Positions 22,160 through 29,961 of a DNA stretch of 64,000 nt are shown here, one piece after another (position 1 is the first letter of the stretch; each line of letters opens with the position of its first letter). The notes under the pieces were generated by a model. The model worked only from the letters and a program-made list of their open reading frames with translations. It ran no database searches and was not told the origin of the DNA. The DNA is from Amycolatopsis thailandensis (GTDB lineage: Bacteria > Actinomycetota > Actinomycetes > Mycobacteriales > Pseudonocardiaceae). The stretch is from contig NZ_NMQT01000015.1 in the NCBI RefSeq assembly GCF_002234405.1, forward strand, positions 84,184 to 148,183, read 5' to 3'. Made by a program: the position numbers and the translations under genes.

Positions 22160-22927
22160 TCAGGCCGCGTTGACCTTGACGCTTCCGCTGTCGGTGTTGA
22201 GATCGAGCTTGTACTGCGCCGAACCGGACTGGTTGACGTCGATGTCGCGACGGCCGCTGTCGGTGGTGCCGGTGACGTTGTAGTCCCCGGAAGGCACCGT
22301 GACCGAGATCGAACCGCTGTCGGCCTTCGCCGTGATGTTCGCGGCCTTGACCAGTTCGAGGTCGATGCGGCCGCTGTCGGCCCGCGCCTGGACGTTGCCG
22401 CCGAGCCGTTCCCCCTTGATGGCGCCGGAATCCGCGTGGACGTCGACGTCCTGGCCGATGTTCTTCAGTTCGACGCGGCCGGAGTCGGCCTTGACCTTCA
22501 CCGTGCCCGGCACGTCGCTCACCTCGACCCGGCCGGAGTTGACCGTGATGTCCACAGTGGACACTCCCGCGATCTGCACAGCGCCGGAGTCGACCTTGCC
22601 CGTCACCGGAATCCCCGCCGGGACGGTGACGTCGTAGCCGACCTCGCAGCTGGTGCCGCAACCGGCGAGGACCAGGGTGTCCCCTTCGACGCGGAAGGCG
22701 TCACCCGGCTTGTTCCAGCGATACTCGAACGACTGATGGACCTTCACCGGTCCGTTGCCCGTGCGGACCTTGAGGGCACCCGAGTCGTTGTCGACGCGGA
22801 CGCTCTTGATCTGCTGGGTGAGCTCGCTGGTCGCCTCCGCGTCGGACGGCCACCACCAGCCGAGACCGGTGAGCACACCGACGCCGATCAACGCGATGCC
22901 TCCGAAGGCGAGGAGTGGGCGCGCCAT
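22160..22927 (-). CDS. DUF4097 family beta-solenoid protein
   Basis: A 255-residue protein with an N-terminal membrane anchor (residues 5-25) and at least eight repeats built round DSG: NDSGALKVRT, VDSGAVQIAG, ADSGRVELKN, ADSGAIKGER and so on. Such repeats form the coils of a right-handed beta-solenoid. A cysteine pair (GCGTSCE) occupies the same place as in the downstream paralogue. It is probably displayed on the outer membrane face of the cell. First gene of the operon with the second DUF4097 gene and the peptidase; function unknown. Confidence 0.8.
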   Translation of the reverse strand: MARPLLAFGGIALIGVGVLTGLGWWWPSDAEATSELTQQIKSVRVDNDSGALKVRTGNGPVKVHQSFEYRWNKPGDAFRVEGDTLVLAGCGTSCEVGYDVTVPAGIPVTGKVDSGAVQIAGVSTVDITVNSGRVEVSDVPGTVKVKADSGRVELKNIGQDVDVHADSGAIKGERLGGNVQARADSGRIDLELVKAANITAKADSGSISVTVPSGDYNVTGTTDSGRRDIDVNQSGSAQYKLDLNTDSGSVKVNAA

Positions 22928-23088
22928 GGTCTTGAGTCCCTCCAGAGCAGGTTTTCGTGTACCTCGACGCTAAGGGCAGCGCGGCGGGTTGGACATAGGG
23001 GTAACCCCCGGATTCGTCCCTGAACCCGCGCCAGGGTCCTCGGGGTCATAACCTGGCTTCGTCATCTGATCCACGACCAGGAGGACGC

Positions 23089-23628
23089 ATGCCGCAGGCA
23101 CCCGATCCGTACGACTTCCTGCCCGATCTGCCTGCCTTCACCTTGAGCAGCATCGACATCGAAGAAGGCGGCTTCCTGCCGACACCCCAGCTTTCCGGGA
23201 TCTTCGGCGCGGGCGGCGAAGACCGCTCCCCGCAGCTGTCCTGGGAGGGCTTTCCCGAGGGGACCAAGAGTTTCGCCGTGACCTGCTACGACCCCGACGC
23301 CCCGACGGCGAGCGGGTTCTGGCACTGGGCGGTGTTCGACATCCCCGTGTCGGTGACCGCGCTGGCCGCGAACGCGGGCGACGAAGCGGGCTCCGGTCTG
23401 CCGAAGGGCGCTGTCACCCTGAAGGGGGACGGTGGCGTGAAGCAGTTCCTCGGCGCCGCCCCGCCGCCCGGGCACGGGCCGCACCGGTACATCTTCGCGG
23501 TGCACGCTGTCGACGTCGAAAAGCTGGACGTCGGCGAGGACGCCACCCCGGCGCTGCTGGGCTTCAACCTCTTCAGCCACGCCATCGGCCGGGCGACCCT
23601 GACGGCCCTGTACGAGAACAAGGGCTGA
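23089..23628 (+). CDS. YbhB/YbcL family PEBP-like protein
   Basis: A 179-residue phosphatidylethanolamine-binding-protein relative (Raf kinase inhibitor-like). The ligand-pocket motifs are present: [26 protein letters not shown] near 45-70, the HWAVFDIP stretch, and [13 protein letters not shown] near the end. Bacterial members are small cytoplasmic proteins of uncertain function. The start ATG follows AGGAGG. A perfect hairpin (23647-23701) lies just after the stop and probably terminates it. Confidence 0.93.
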   Translation: MPQAPDPYDFLPDLPAFTLSSIDIEEGGFLPTPQLSGIFGAGGEDRSPQLSWEGFPEGTKSFAVTCYDPDAPTASGFWHWAVFDIPVSVTALAANAGDEAGSGLPKGAVTLKGDGGVKQFLGAAPPPGHGPHRYIFAVHAVDVEKLDVGEDATPALLGFNLFSHAIGRATLTALYENKG

Positions 23629-23646
23629 GGGTTCTCTTCGCTCGCG

Positions 23647-23701
23647 TGTCATGAGGGGTCCCCATCGGACAGAATTCGTCCCATGGGGACCCCTCATGAC
23701 A
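23647..23701. terminator. Long perfect hairpin containing the next gene's start codon
   Basis: Arms of 19 bp (23647-23665 and 23683-23701, TGTCATGAGGGGTCCCCAT and complement) flank a 17-base loop. It follows the PEBP gene by 18 bp and may terminate it, but the right arm begins exactly at the ATG of the acetyltransferase gene, so it would also bury that start codon if transcribed. Confidence 0.6.
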
Positions 23702-24207
23702 TCCGGCGGCCGGTCACCCTTCGCACCCTCACGCCCGACGACTGGACCGACTGGACCGACTGGCGCGACCTGCGCCTGGCGGCGCTGCGTCACGACCCCG
23801 GGGTGTTCGGCGCGACGCCCGCCCACTGGGAGAACGCACCGGAAGAGCGTTGGCGCGCGAGACTCACCGATGTCCCCTTCAACGTCCTCGCGACCCCGGC
23901 GGGCATGGTCTCCGCCACGGCTCCCCAGGACGGCGCTGTCGAACTCCTGTCGCTCTGGGTCGCCCCTGCCGGCCGCGGCCGCGGCGTCGGGGACGCGCTG
24001 GTCGGCGCGGTCGTGGACTGGGCCCGTTCCGTGGGCGCCGAAACCGTACGGCTCCGGGTCTACGACCACAACGCGAGAGCAAGGGACCTTTACTACCGCC
24101 ACGGCTTCGCTGAGACCGGCGAACCCGAGATCCTCAGCAGGAGCTTGGGGGTCGTGAGTGGTGAGGACGGTTCTAACGGACTCGTATTTACCTACCCACT
24201 GGTGTGA
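23683..24207 (+). CDS. GNAT family N-acetyltransferase with repeat-derived C-terminus
   Basis: A 174-residue GNAT enzyme transferring an acetyl group from acetyl-CoA to an unknown amine. The CoA-binding core is LWVAPAGRGRGVGDALV (Q/R-x2-G-x-G type) followed by RLRVYDHNARARDLYYRHGF. No start other than ATG 23683, inside the hairpin, keeps the beta1 strand (VTLRTLTPDDW). The last 19 residues or so, VVSGEDGSNGLVFTYPLV, are encoded by the left end of the palindromic repeat element at 24150, not by normal GNAT sequence, so the original stop has been lost or replaced. Confidence 0.85.
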   Translation: MGTPHDIRRPVTLRTLTPDDWTDWTDWRDLRLAALRHDPGVFGATPAHWENAPEERWRARLTDVPFNVLATPAGMVSATAPQDGAVELLSLWVAPAGRGRGVGDALVGAVVDWARSVGAETVRLRVYDHNARARDLYYRHGFAETGEPEILSRSLGVVSGEDGSNGLVFTYPLV

Positions 24208-24468
24208 TTGGCGGTCGAGTGAAGCCGGTGTGGTCGCGCCTGGCGCGACCTTGATCAACGGAGGATCCGGGGCGTTGAGTGTCCCGGATCCTCCGTTGAT
24301 CAAGGTCCAGGACCGGGCGTCGCGGGCGACGATGAAGGATTTGGGACGTTCAACGTCCCAAATCCTTCATCGTCGTGCCCTGCCAGCCGCGGAACCGCCA
24401 CTCTCGCCCAGCAAGGCGTGGGTAGGTAAATACCGGTCCGTTCTAACCGTCCTCACCACTCACGACCT
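24150..24468. repeat. Palindromic intergenic repeat element, copy 2
   Basis: About 319 bp bounded by 50-bp nearly perfect terminal inverted repeats (24150-24199 and 24419-24468). Inside are two strong hairpins: 24247-24307 with perfect 25-bp arms, and 24328-24374 with perfect 23-bp arms around a single base. The ends and first hairpin match element copy 1 at 6272-6573. There is no coding capacity of its own and no obvious target duplication. Confidence 0.85.
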
Positions 24469-24470
24469 CC

Positions 24471-24905
24471 CTAGGCCTGCCCGTTCGCCCGAGCCCGCTC
24501 CATGTACTGCCCCTCCGGCGGATCTCCGAAGCCGAACCGCCGGTACAGCCCGTGCGCGTCCGCGGTGTGCAGCATCCACCGGAACTCCGCACCCGGCCCG
24601 TTGTCGATCATCTCCCGCACCAGCTCCTCGCCGAGCCCCGCGCCGCGCGCCTCGTCGACGACGAAGACGTCCGCGAGGTACGCGCTGCCGATGGTGTCCG
24701 AGAACGCCCGCGCGAAGCCGACGAGACGTCCGCTGGAAGTCTCGTACGCGCCCACGACGCGCCAGGCGTTCCTGAAGACCTTCTCGACCAGTTCGCGGTC
24801 ACGCCACTTGCCCCAGTAGACGTCGGCGGACAGGCACTTCCACACCACGTCGAGGTCCACCCGTGCCGGGTCGTCATCCAGTTCGTATGCGCCGACAGTC
24901 CTCAT
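24471..24905 (-). CDS. GNAT family N-acetyltransferase
   Basis: A 144-residue GNAT protein. The family core is visible as LADVFVVDEARGAGLGEELVREM (acetyl-CoA site R-x-A-G-L-G) and a final HTADAHGLYRRFGF, where the tyrosine and aromatic residues line the active site. The acceptor is unknown. ATG 24905 was preferred to an upstream in-frame GTG at 24914; neither has a strong ribosome site. The stop lies 3 bp from repeat element copy 2, so the element may serve as terminator. Confidence 0.85.
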   Translation of the reverse strand: MRTVGAYELDDDPARVDLDVVWKCLSADVYWGKWRDRELVEKVFRNAWRVVGAYETSSGRLVGFARAFSDTIGSAYLADVFVVDEARGAGLGEELVREMIDNGPGAEFRWMLHTADAHGLYRRFGFGDPPEGQYMERARANGQA

Positions 24906-24927
24906 GATCCGCACGTTACCCAGCAGG

Positions 24928-25488
24928 TCAACGAGGTTTCAGCAGGTAGTCCACCACCGGCCGCAGCTCTTCGGCGGACGGCGGCTCGTCGTCGATGAGG
25001 CCCTGGATCAGCAGGCCGTCGATGCCGGCCAGGAACACCCGGAACGCGACCTCGTCGTCGTGCCGGACCATCGAGGTCAGCACGTCCAGCCAGCGCCGCG
25101 CGGCGGGCCGCAGCTCGGGTTTGCGCGCGGCCAGCAGGTACAGCTCGTACTCCGCCATCGTCCGCCCGCGCCGCGGGCCCAGCGCCTCCGCGAGCAGCCC
25201 GGCGACCTCTTCCGCGCCGCGGCTGCCGCGCGACCGGGCGCGGTCGATCATCCAGTAGACCTCGGTCGCCATGTCCCGGGCGCACGAGATGAGGGTCGCG
25301 ATCAGCAGGTCGTCGAGGCTGGAGAAGTGATACGTCGTCGAAGCCGTCGGCACGCCCGCCTCGGTGGCGACCGTCCGATGGGTGACACCGGCGACGCCGT
25401 CCCGTTCGATCACCCGCAGCGCGGCCGCGATGATCTCGTCGCGCCGCTTCTCGCCCCTGGCCTTCCGGCCGTCGACCTGGATCTTCAC
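24928..25488 (-). CDS. TetR family regulator of the adjacent SMR pump
   Basis: A 186-residue TetR repressor. The N-terminal helix-turn-helix is RDEIIAAALRVIERDGVAG followed by THRTVATEAGVPTASTTYHF, as in the family; the variable C-terminal domain binds a ligand. The GTG start directly abuts the stop of the SMR transporter gene (TAAGTG), so both genes are transcribed from the SMR promoter. It probably represses that promoter through the palindrome at 25833-25842. Confidence 0.92.
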   Translation of the reverse strand: MKIQVDGRKARGEKRRDEIIAAALRVIERDGVAGVTHRTVATEAGVPTASTTYHFSSLDDLLIATLISCARDMATEVYWMIDRARSRGSRGAEEVAGLLAEALGPRRGRTMAEYELYLLAARKPELRPAARRWLDVLTSMVRHDDEVAFRVFLAGIDGLLIQGLIDDEPPSAEELRPVVDYLLKPR

Positions 25489-25815
25489 TTAGTGCGCGCT
25501 CCCTGCCTCGATCAACACGACCCCGCCGACCACCAGTACCAGCCCGGCGATGACGGAGAGGTTGACCGGCTCCTTGAAGAACACCATGCCGACGGCCGCC
25601 ACCAGCGCGACGCCTGCCGCGGCCCAGATCGCGTAGGCGACGCTCACCGGCACGCCGGCCTTCAGAACGTACGCGAGCGCGACGAACGCGAAGGCGTATC
25701 CGACCACCACGACGATGGACGGTCCCACCTTGGAGAAGCCCTCGGAAAGTTTCAACGAGACCGTGGCGGTTACCTCAGCGGCGATGGCGAAAGCGAGGAG
25801 AAGGTACGCACCCAT
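25489..25815 (-). CDS. Small multidrug resistance (SMR) transporter
   Basis: A 108-residue inner-membrane protein with four helices, the size of EmrE/QacE. The essential glutamate is Glu14 in IAAEVTATVSLK, and WAAAGVAL and the final GLVLVVGGVVLIEAGS match the family. It exports cationic lipophilic drugs or guanidinium-type compounds in exchange for protons; which of these cannot be told. First gene of a two-gene operon with its TetR regulator. Its promoter seems leaderless, with the -10 ending 7 bases before ATG. Confidence 0.93.
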   Translation of the reverse strand: MGAYLLLAFAIAAEVTATVSLKLSEGFSKVGPSIVVVVGYAFAFVALAYVLKAGVPVSVAYAIWAAAGVALVAAVGMVFFKEPVNLSVIAGLVLVVGGVVLIEAGSAH

Positions 25816-25822
25816 GTCACAA

Positions 25823-25851
25823 AAACTACCTGGACGATCGTCTTAAAACAA
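25823..25851 (-). promoter_or_regulatory. SMR/TetR promoter with palindromic operator in the spacer
   Basis: On the minus strand TTGTTT (25846-25851) and TAGTTT (25823-25828) form -35 and -10 boxes 17 bp apart. The spacer holds GACGATCGTC (25833-25842), a perfect 10-bp palindrome suited to TetR binding that would block RNA polymerase. Confidence 0.65.
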
Positions 25852-25897
25852 AGAGAGGTGTACACCACATCGGTGGGACTTGGGCGCGGTCAGTGGG

Positions 25898-25911
25898 TTA
25901 CCCATCAGTAA
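25898..25911 (+). promoter_or_regulatory. Inverted repeat upstream of etfD, shared with fadE5
   Basis: TTACCCATCAGTAA is an imperfect inverted repeat 58 bp upstream of the EtfD-type gene. The same pattern, TTACCCACAGGTAA, precedes fadE5 at 48600-48613. Since both genes serve fatty acid oxidation, it is a good candidate site for one common repressor, probably of the TetR family. Confidence 0.6.
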
Positions 25912-25969
25912 GAAGCATTAGTCTGCCCGAACCACCACACAGCTTCACTCGGACGAAAGGCACCCGACG

Positions 25970-28264
25970 ATGGGCGCTGTACAGCTGACGCTCGGCGGGA
26001 TCGCGGTCCTGCTCGGCGTCGTCGCCTGGGGAATGTTCTTCGCGACCATCGCCCGCTTCGTGCGGGTGATCCGCCTCGGTCAGCCGGACTCGACCCGCAA
26101 CGGCCCGTTCATCCCGCGCATGAAGACCCTGATCAAGGAATTCGCCGCGCACACCCGGATGAACAAGGTCAAGAGCGTCGGCCCGGCGCACTGGCTGGTC
26201 ATGTGGGGCTTCCTGCTCGGGTCGCTCGCCCTGTTCGAGGCGTACGGCGAGGTCTTCGTCCCGACGTGGGGCTGGCCGATCCTCGACGACTGGTCGCTGT
26301 TCCAGCTACTCATGGAGCTGCTCGGGGTCGGCACCATCGTGGGCATCCTGGTGCTGATCTGGATCCGGCAGAAGAACCACCCCCGCCGCGCGGACCGGCA
26401 GTCCCGCTTCCAGGGTTCCAACTTCAAGTGGGCGTACTTCATCGAAGCCGTCGTGCTCATCGAGGGCATCGGCATCATCGGTGTCCGCGCCGCGAAGTCG
26501 GCGCTGAACGTCCACGAGACCCCGGTCTGGGCCGCGTTCGTCTCGCACCCGATCGGTGAGCTGCTGCCCGCCAGCCCGAACCTGGTGTCGGTGTTCGCGT
26601 TCGTCAAGCTGATGAGCGCCACGATCTGGCTGTTCGTCATCGCGCGCACGATGACCATGGGCATCGCGTGGCACCGCTTCAGCGCCTTCTTCAACATCTA
26701 CTTCAAGCGCGAGGCCGACGGCGGAGTCGCGTTGGGCGCACTCAAGCCGATGATGAGCAACGGCAAAGTGCTCGACCTCGAAGAGGCGGACCCGGACGAG
26801 GACACCTTCGGCGTCGGCAAGATCGAGGACTTCAGCTGGAAGGGCTGGCTGGACTTCTCCACCTGCACCGAATGCGGCCGCTGCCAGTCGCAGTGCCCCG
26901 CGTGGAACACCGGCAAGCCGCTTTCGCCGAAGCTGCTCATCACGCAGCTTCGCGACCACGCCTACGCGAAGGCGCCGTACCTGCTCGCGGGCGGTAAGCG
27001 CGACATGGCCGGCGACGAGGTCGGCCTCTCCGGGGACAACATGTACGCGGGCATCGACGTCCTCGCGATCGCCGAGTCCCAGAAGGCGCTCATCGGCGAC
27101 GACGGCGGCGTCATCGACCCCGAGGTGCTGTGGTCCTGCACCTCTTGCGGCGCGTGCGTCGAGCAGTGCCCGGTGGACATCGAGCACGTCGACCACATCG
27201 TCGACATGCGCCGCTACCAGGTGATGATCGAGTCCGCGTTCCCCAGCGAGCTCAACGGGATGTTCAAGAACCTGGAGAACAAGGGCAACCCGTGGGGCCA
27301 GAACGCCAAGGACCGGCTCGCCTGGACCGAGGACCTGGACTTCGAGGTGCCGGTGTTCGACGGCGACCTCGGCGACACCGAGTACCTCTTCTGGGTCGGT
27401 TGCGCGGGCGCGTTCGAAGACCGCGCGAAGAAGACCACGCGGGCCGTCGCGGAGCTGCTGCACATCGCGGGCGTCAAGTACACCGTGCTCGGCTCGGAGG
27501 AGTCCTGCACCGGTGACCCGGCCCGCCGCGCGGGCAACGAGTTCCTGTTCCAGATGCTGGCGCAGCAGAACGTCGAGATCCTGAACTCGGTGTTCGAGGG
27601 CCGCGAACGCAAGGCGCGCAAGGTGGTCGTCACCTGTGCCCACTGCTTCAACACCCTCGCGAACGAGTACCCGGAACTGGGCGGCCAGTTCGACGTCGTG
27701 CACCACACGCAGCTGCTCAACCGCCTGGTGCGGGAGAAGCACCTGACCCCGGTGGCCCCGGTCGCCGAGGACGTCACCTACCACGACCCGTGCTACCTGG
27801 GCCGCCACAACAAGGTCTATGACGCTCCGCGTGAGCTCGTCGGCGCTTCGGGCGCACAGCTGCGCGAAATGCCGCGGCACGGCGACCGGTCGATGTGCTG
27901 TGGCGCCGGCGGCGCGCGGATGTGGATGGAAGAGAAGATCGGCAAGCGGATCAACGTCGAACGCGTGGACGAGGCGCTCGGCACCGCGCCGTCGAAGATC
28001 GCGACCGGCTGCCCGTTCTGCCGCGTCATGCTCACCGACGGTGTCACCGCCCGCCAGAGCGACGGACAGGCGAGCGAGAAGGTCGAGGTCGTCGACGTCG
28101 CGCAGCTGCTGCTGACCGCCGTCAAGCGCAAGCCGGAGCCGCAGCTGGTCCCGGCGGGAGCGCCGTCCCTGGACGGTGTCTCAGATGCTGAACTCGACGG
28201 GAAGGCCGACGTGCCCACCGACGAAACGGCCACCGGGACGCCGCTCCCGGAGGAAGACAAGTAG
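25970..28264 (+). CDS. etfD: EtfD-type membrane Fe-S oxidoreductase for beta-oxidation electrons
   Basis: A 764-residue membrane protein of the heterodisulfide-reductase-related family; the mycobacterial counterpart (Rv0338c, EtfD) takes electrons from the ETF of acyl-CoA dehydrogenases to menaquinone. Residues 1-245 contain five or six membrane helices with the histidines of a NarI-like cytochrome-b fold. Then come two 4Fe-4S ferredoxin motifs, CTECGRCQSQCP starting at Cys299 and CTSCGACVEQCP starting at Cys390, and two CCG-type domains (one with CTGDPARRAGNE and a CAHC, one with SMCCGAGGARMWMEE). The acidic C-terminal tail is variable. A shared operator and FadE5 at 48683 support the role. 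Monocistronic, with its own strong terminator. Confidence 0.85.
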   Translation: MGAVQLTLGGIAVLLGVVAWGMFFATIARFVRVIRLGQPDSTRNGPFIPRMKTLIKEFAAHTRMNKVKSVGPAHWLVMWGFLLGSLALFEAYGEVFVPTWGWPILDDWSLFQLLMELLGVGTIVGILVLIWIRQKNHPRRADRQSRFQGSNFKWAYFIEAVVLIEGIGIIGVRAAKSALNVHETPVWAAFVSHPIGELLPASPNLVSVFAFVKLMSATIWLFVIARTMTMGIAWHRFSAFFNIYFKREADGGVALGALKPMMSNGKVLDLEEADPDEDTFGVGKIEDFSWKGWLDFSTCTECGRCQSQCPAWNTGKPLSPKLLITQLRDHAYAKAPYLLAGGKRDMAGDEVGLSGDNMYAGIDVLAIAESQKALIGDDGGVIDPEVLWSCTSCGACVEQCPVDIEHVDHIVDMRRYQVMIESAFPSELNGMFKNLENKGNPWGQNAKDRLAWTEDLDFEVPVFDGDLGDTEYLFWVGCAGAFEDRAKKTTRAVAELLHIAGVKYTVLGSEESCTGDPARRAGNEFLFQMLAQQNVEILNSVFEGRERKARKVVVTCAHCFNTLANEYPELGGQFDVVHHTQLLNRLVREKHLTPVAPVAEDVTYHDPCYLGRHNKVYDAPRELVGASGAQLREMPRHGDRSMCCGAGGARMWMEEKIGKRINVERVDEALGTAPSKIATGCPFCRVMLTDGVTARQSDGQASEKVEVVDVAQLLLTAVKRKPEPQLVPAGAPSLDGVSDAELDGKADVPTDETATGTPLPEEDK

Positions 28265-28277
28265 AACATCGAGGTCG

Positions 28278-28320
28278 GAGGGAACATTCTCTCGCACATA
28301 ATGCGAGAGAATGTTCCCTC
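28278..28320 (+). terminator. Rho-independent terminator of etfD
   Basis: Perfect 19-bp arms (28278-28296 and 28302-28320; GAGGGAACATTCTCTCGCA and complement) with a 5-base loop, followed by the T-rich TTGTTTTAT, 14 bp after the stop. Confidence 0.9.
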
Positions 28321-28422
28321 TTGTTTTATCCCGGACTTGACCATTCCGTTCCCATTACCCGTTCGGCGGTACACCGTGGCGATAGGCTGCAGCGGATCCG
28401 AAAAAAGGGGCGAGGAAAATCA

Positions 28423-28935
28423 ATGGGCAACCGTCACGAACTCCGTCCGGGCAAGGGACACCGCCTCGCGATTCCGGGATCGTCGACACTGCGCCCGCCC
28501 GCCCGTCTCCCCTCGGCCGCGGCGCTCGCCAGGATGGCACAGGAAGCGACCATCCCCAGCATCCCGGCCGCCCGGCGGCCACCGCGCCGGGAAGCGCAAC
28601 GCACGCGCGTCCGCCCGTACGTCCGCACGGGCGGACGCACCCAGGCCAAGCGGAACTTCGCCATCGAAGCGATGATCTCGGTCCGGAACGACGCGCCATG
28701 GAGCGCGCCGGGGTTCAGTGTCGAATTCCATTCCGTCCGATCACTGTGCCGGCGTCCGACTTCCGTCGCGGAAGTGGCGGCGTCACTAAGCGTTCCACTC
28801 GGCGTCGCAAAGGTCCTTTTGGGTGATATGGCCGAGCTCGGTCTGGTTACCGTTCATGAAACGCAGGCTGAATTCGACGGTCATCCGGCGCTCGCCTTGA
28901 TGGAACGCGTCCTGCAGGGTTTGCGTCGCCTGTGA
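28423..28935 (+). CDS. DUF742 protein, not in a conservon operon
   Basis: A 170-residue protein whose second half is a recognisable DUF742 domain: RPYVRTGGRTQ near residues 65-75 and then VRSLCRRPTSVAEVAASLSV with PLGVAKVLLGDMAELGLV. DUF742 proteins normally sit in cvn operons with a histidine-kinase-like protein, a roadblock protein and a small GTPase. Here none of these is adjacent: upstream is a terminator and downstream a metal transporter. ATG 28423 has a GAGGAAAA ribosome site. The 60-residue N-terminus is basic and probably disordered. Role unknown; a DNA-binding-like winged helix is possible. Confidence 0.8.
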   Translation: MGNRHELRPGKGHRLAIPGSSTLRPPARLPSAAALARMAQEATIPSIPAARRPPRREAQRTRVRPYVRTGGRTQAKRNFAIEAMISVRNDAPWSAPGFSVEFHSVRSLCRRPTSVAEVAASLSVPLGVAKVLLGDMAELGLVTVHETQAEFDGHPALALMERVLQGLRRL

Positions 28936-28965
28936 GATCGGCCCACTCGCACTACGCTGCGCTAG

Positions 28966-29961
28966 GTGAGTGAAGAATCCGGTGGCGAAAGCACCCTGAC
29001 CGTGGTGCTGGCGGGTGGGGTCAACCTCGCCATCGCCGTGCTGAAACTGATCGCCGGGATCATCACCGGCTCCGGCGCGATGCTTTCGGAGGCCGCGCAC
29101 TCGGTCGCCGACACGATCACCGAAGTACTCCTGCTGACCGCGCTGAAACGCTCGGACCGCCCCGCCGACCGCGTCCACCCCTTCGGCTACGGCAAGGAGC
29201 GGTACTTCTGGTCGCTGCTCGCGGCGGTGTCGATCTTCGCCTCCGGCGCGATGTTCGCGCTCTACGAAGGCTTCTCGACGGTGTTCGGGGAGGAGACCGA
29301 GCAGACCGATCCGATCGTCGGCTACATCGTCCTCGGGATCGCCTTCGTCCTCGAGTCCGTCTCGTGGTTCCAGGCCGTGCGGCAGGTGCGGCGCGACGCC
29401 GCCGACGCGGGTCAGAAGGTCTCGGTCTACTTGCGGATGATCGACGACCCCGCGCCGAAGACCGTCCTGTTCGAGGATTCGGCCGCGCTGATCGGCCTGC
29501 TGCTCGCCTTCGCCGGGATCGGGCTGCACCAGCTCACCGGCTCGCACGTCTGGGACGGCGTGGCGTCGATCGCGATCGGGGTGCTGCTGGCGCTGGTCGC
29601 CTACGTGCTCGGGCGCACCAACCGCGGCCTGCTGATCGGCAGGCAGGCGGATCCGAGGCTGGTGCGCGGGGTGCGGGACCAGCTGATGGGCGCGGCCGAG
29701 ATCGAGGCCGTCGTCGATCTTCAGACCATGCTGATGGGCACCGACCAGGTACTCGTCTGCGCCCGCGTCGACTTCGACGACGCACTGGGCGCGGCGGACG
29801 TCGAACGCGCCTGCGTCCGGATGGCGGCCGAACTGATCCGGGAGTTCGGCGACGTCACCGAGGTGTTCATCGAACCGGTCCCGCGTACGGATCCCGACCT
29901 GCGCGCGACGGTGCTGGCCCGCTACGGCGAGATCGCCGAACGCTGGGAAAAGGGTCAGTAG
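28966..29961 (+). CDS. Cation diffusion facilitator (CDF) transporter
   Basis: A 331-residue divalent-metal/proton antiporter. The transmembrane metal site includes HSVADT in helix 2 and FEDSAALIG in helix 5 (Asp/His type), and HPFGYGKERYFWSLL marks the loop after helix 2. Six helices are followed by the cytoplasmic CDF dimerisation domain with VFIEPVP at its end. Zn, Fe or Mn export is likely; the ion cannot be told. GTG start is 30 bp after the DUF742 stop. The 3' end overlaps the convergent CAP-domain gene by 7 bp. Confidence 0.93.
   Translation: MSEESGGESTLTVVLAGGVNLAIAVLKLIAGIITGSGAMLSEAAHSVADTITEVLLLTALKRSDRPADRVHPFGYGKERYFWSLLAAVSIFASGAMFALYEGFSTVFGEETEQTDPIVGYIVLGIAFVLESVSWFQAVRQVRRDAADAGQKVSVYLRMIDDPAPKTVLFEDSAALIGLLLAFAGIGLHQLTGSHVWDGVASIAIGVLLALVAYVLGRTNRGLLIGRQADPRLVRGVRDQLMGAAEIEAVVDLQTMLMGTDQVLVCARVDFDDALGAADVERACVRMAAELIREFGDVTEVFIEPVPRTDPDLRATVLARYGEIAERWEKGQ

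Noticed and set aside
28423..29961. Conservon (cvn) operon.
   Set aside because: Only the DUF742 member is present; no sensor kinase, roadblock protein or GTPase is adjacent.
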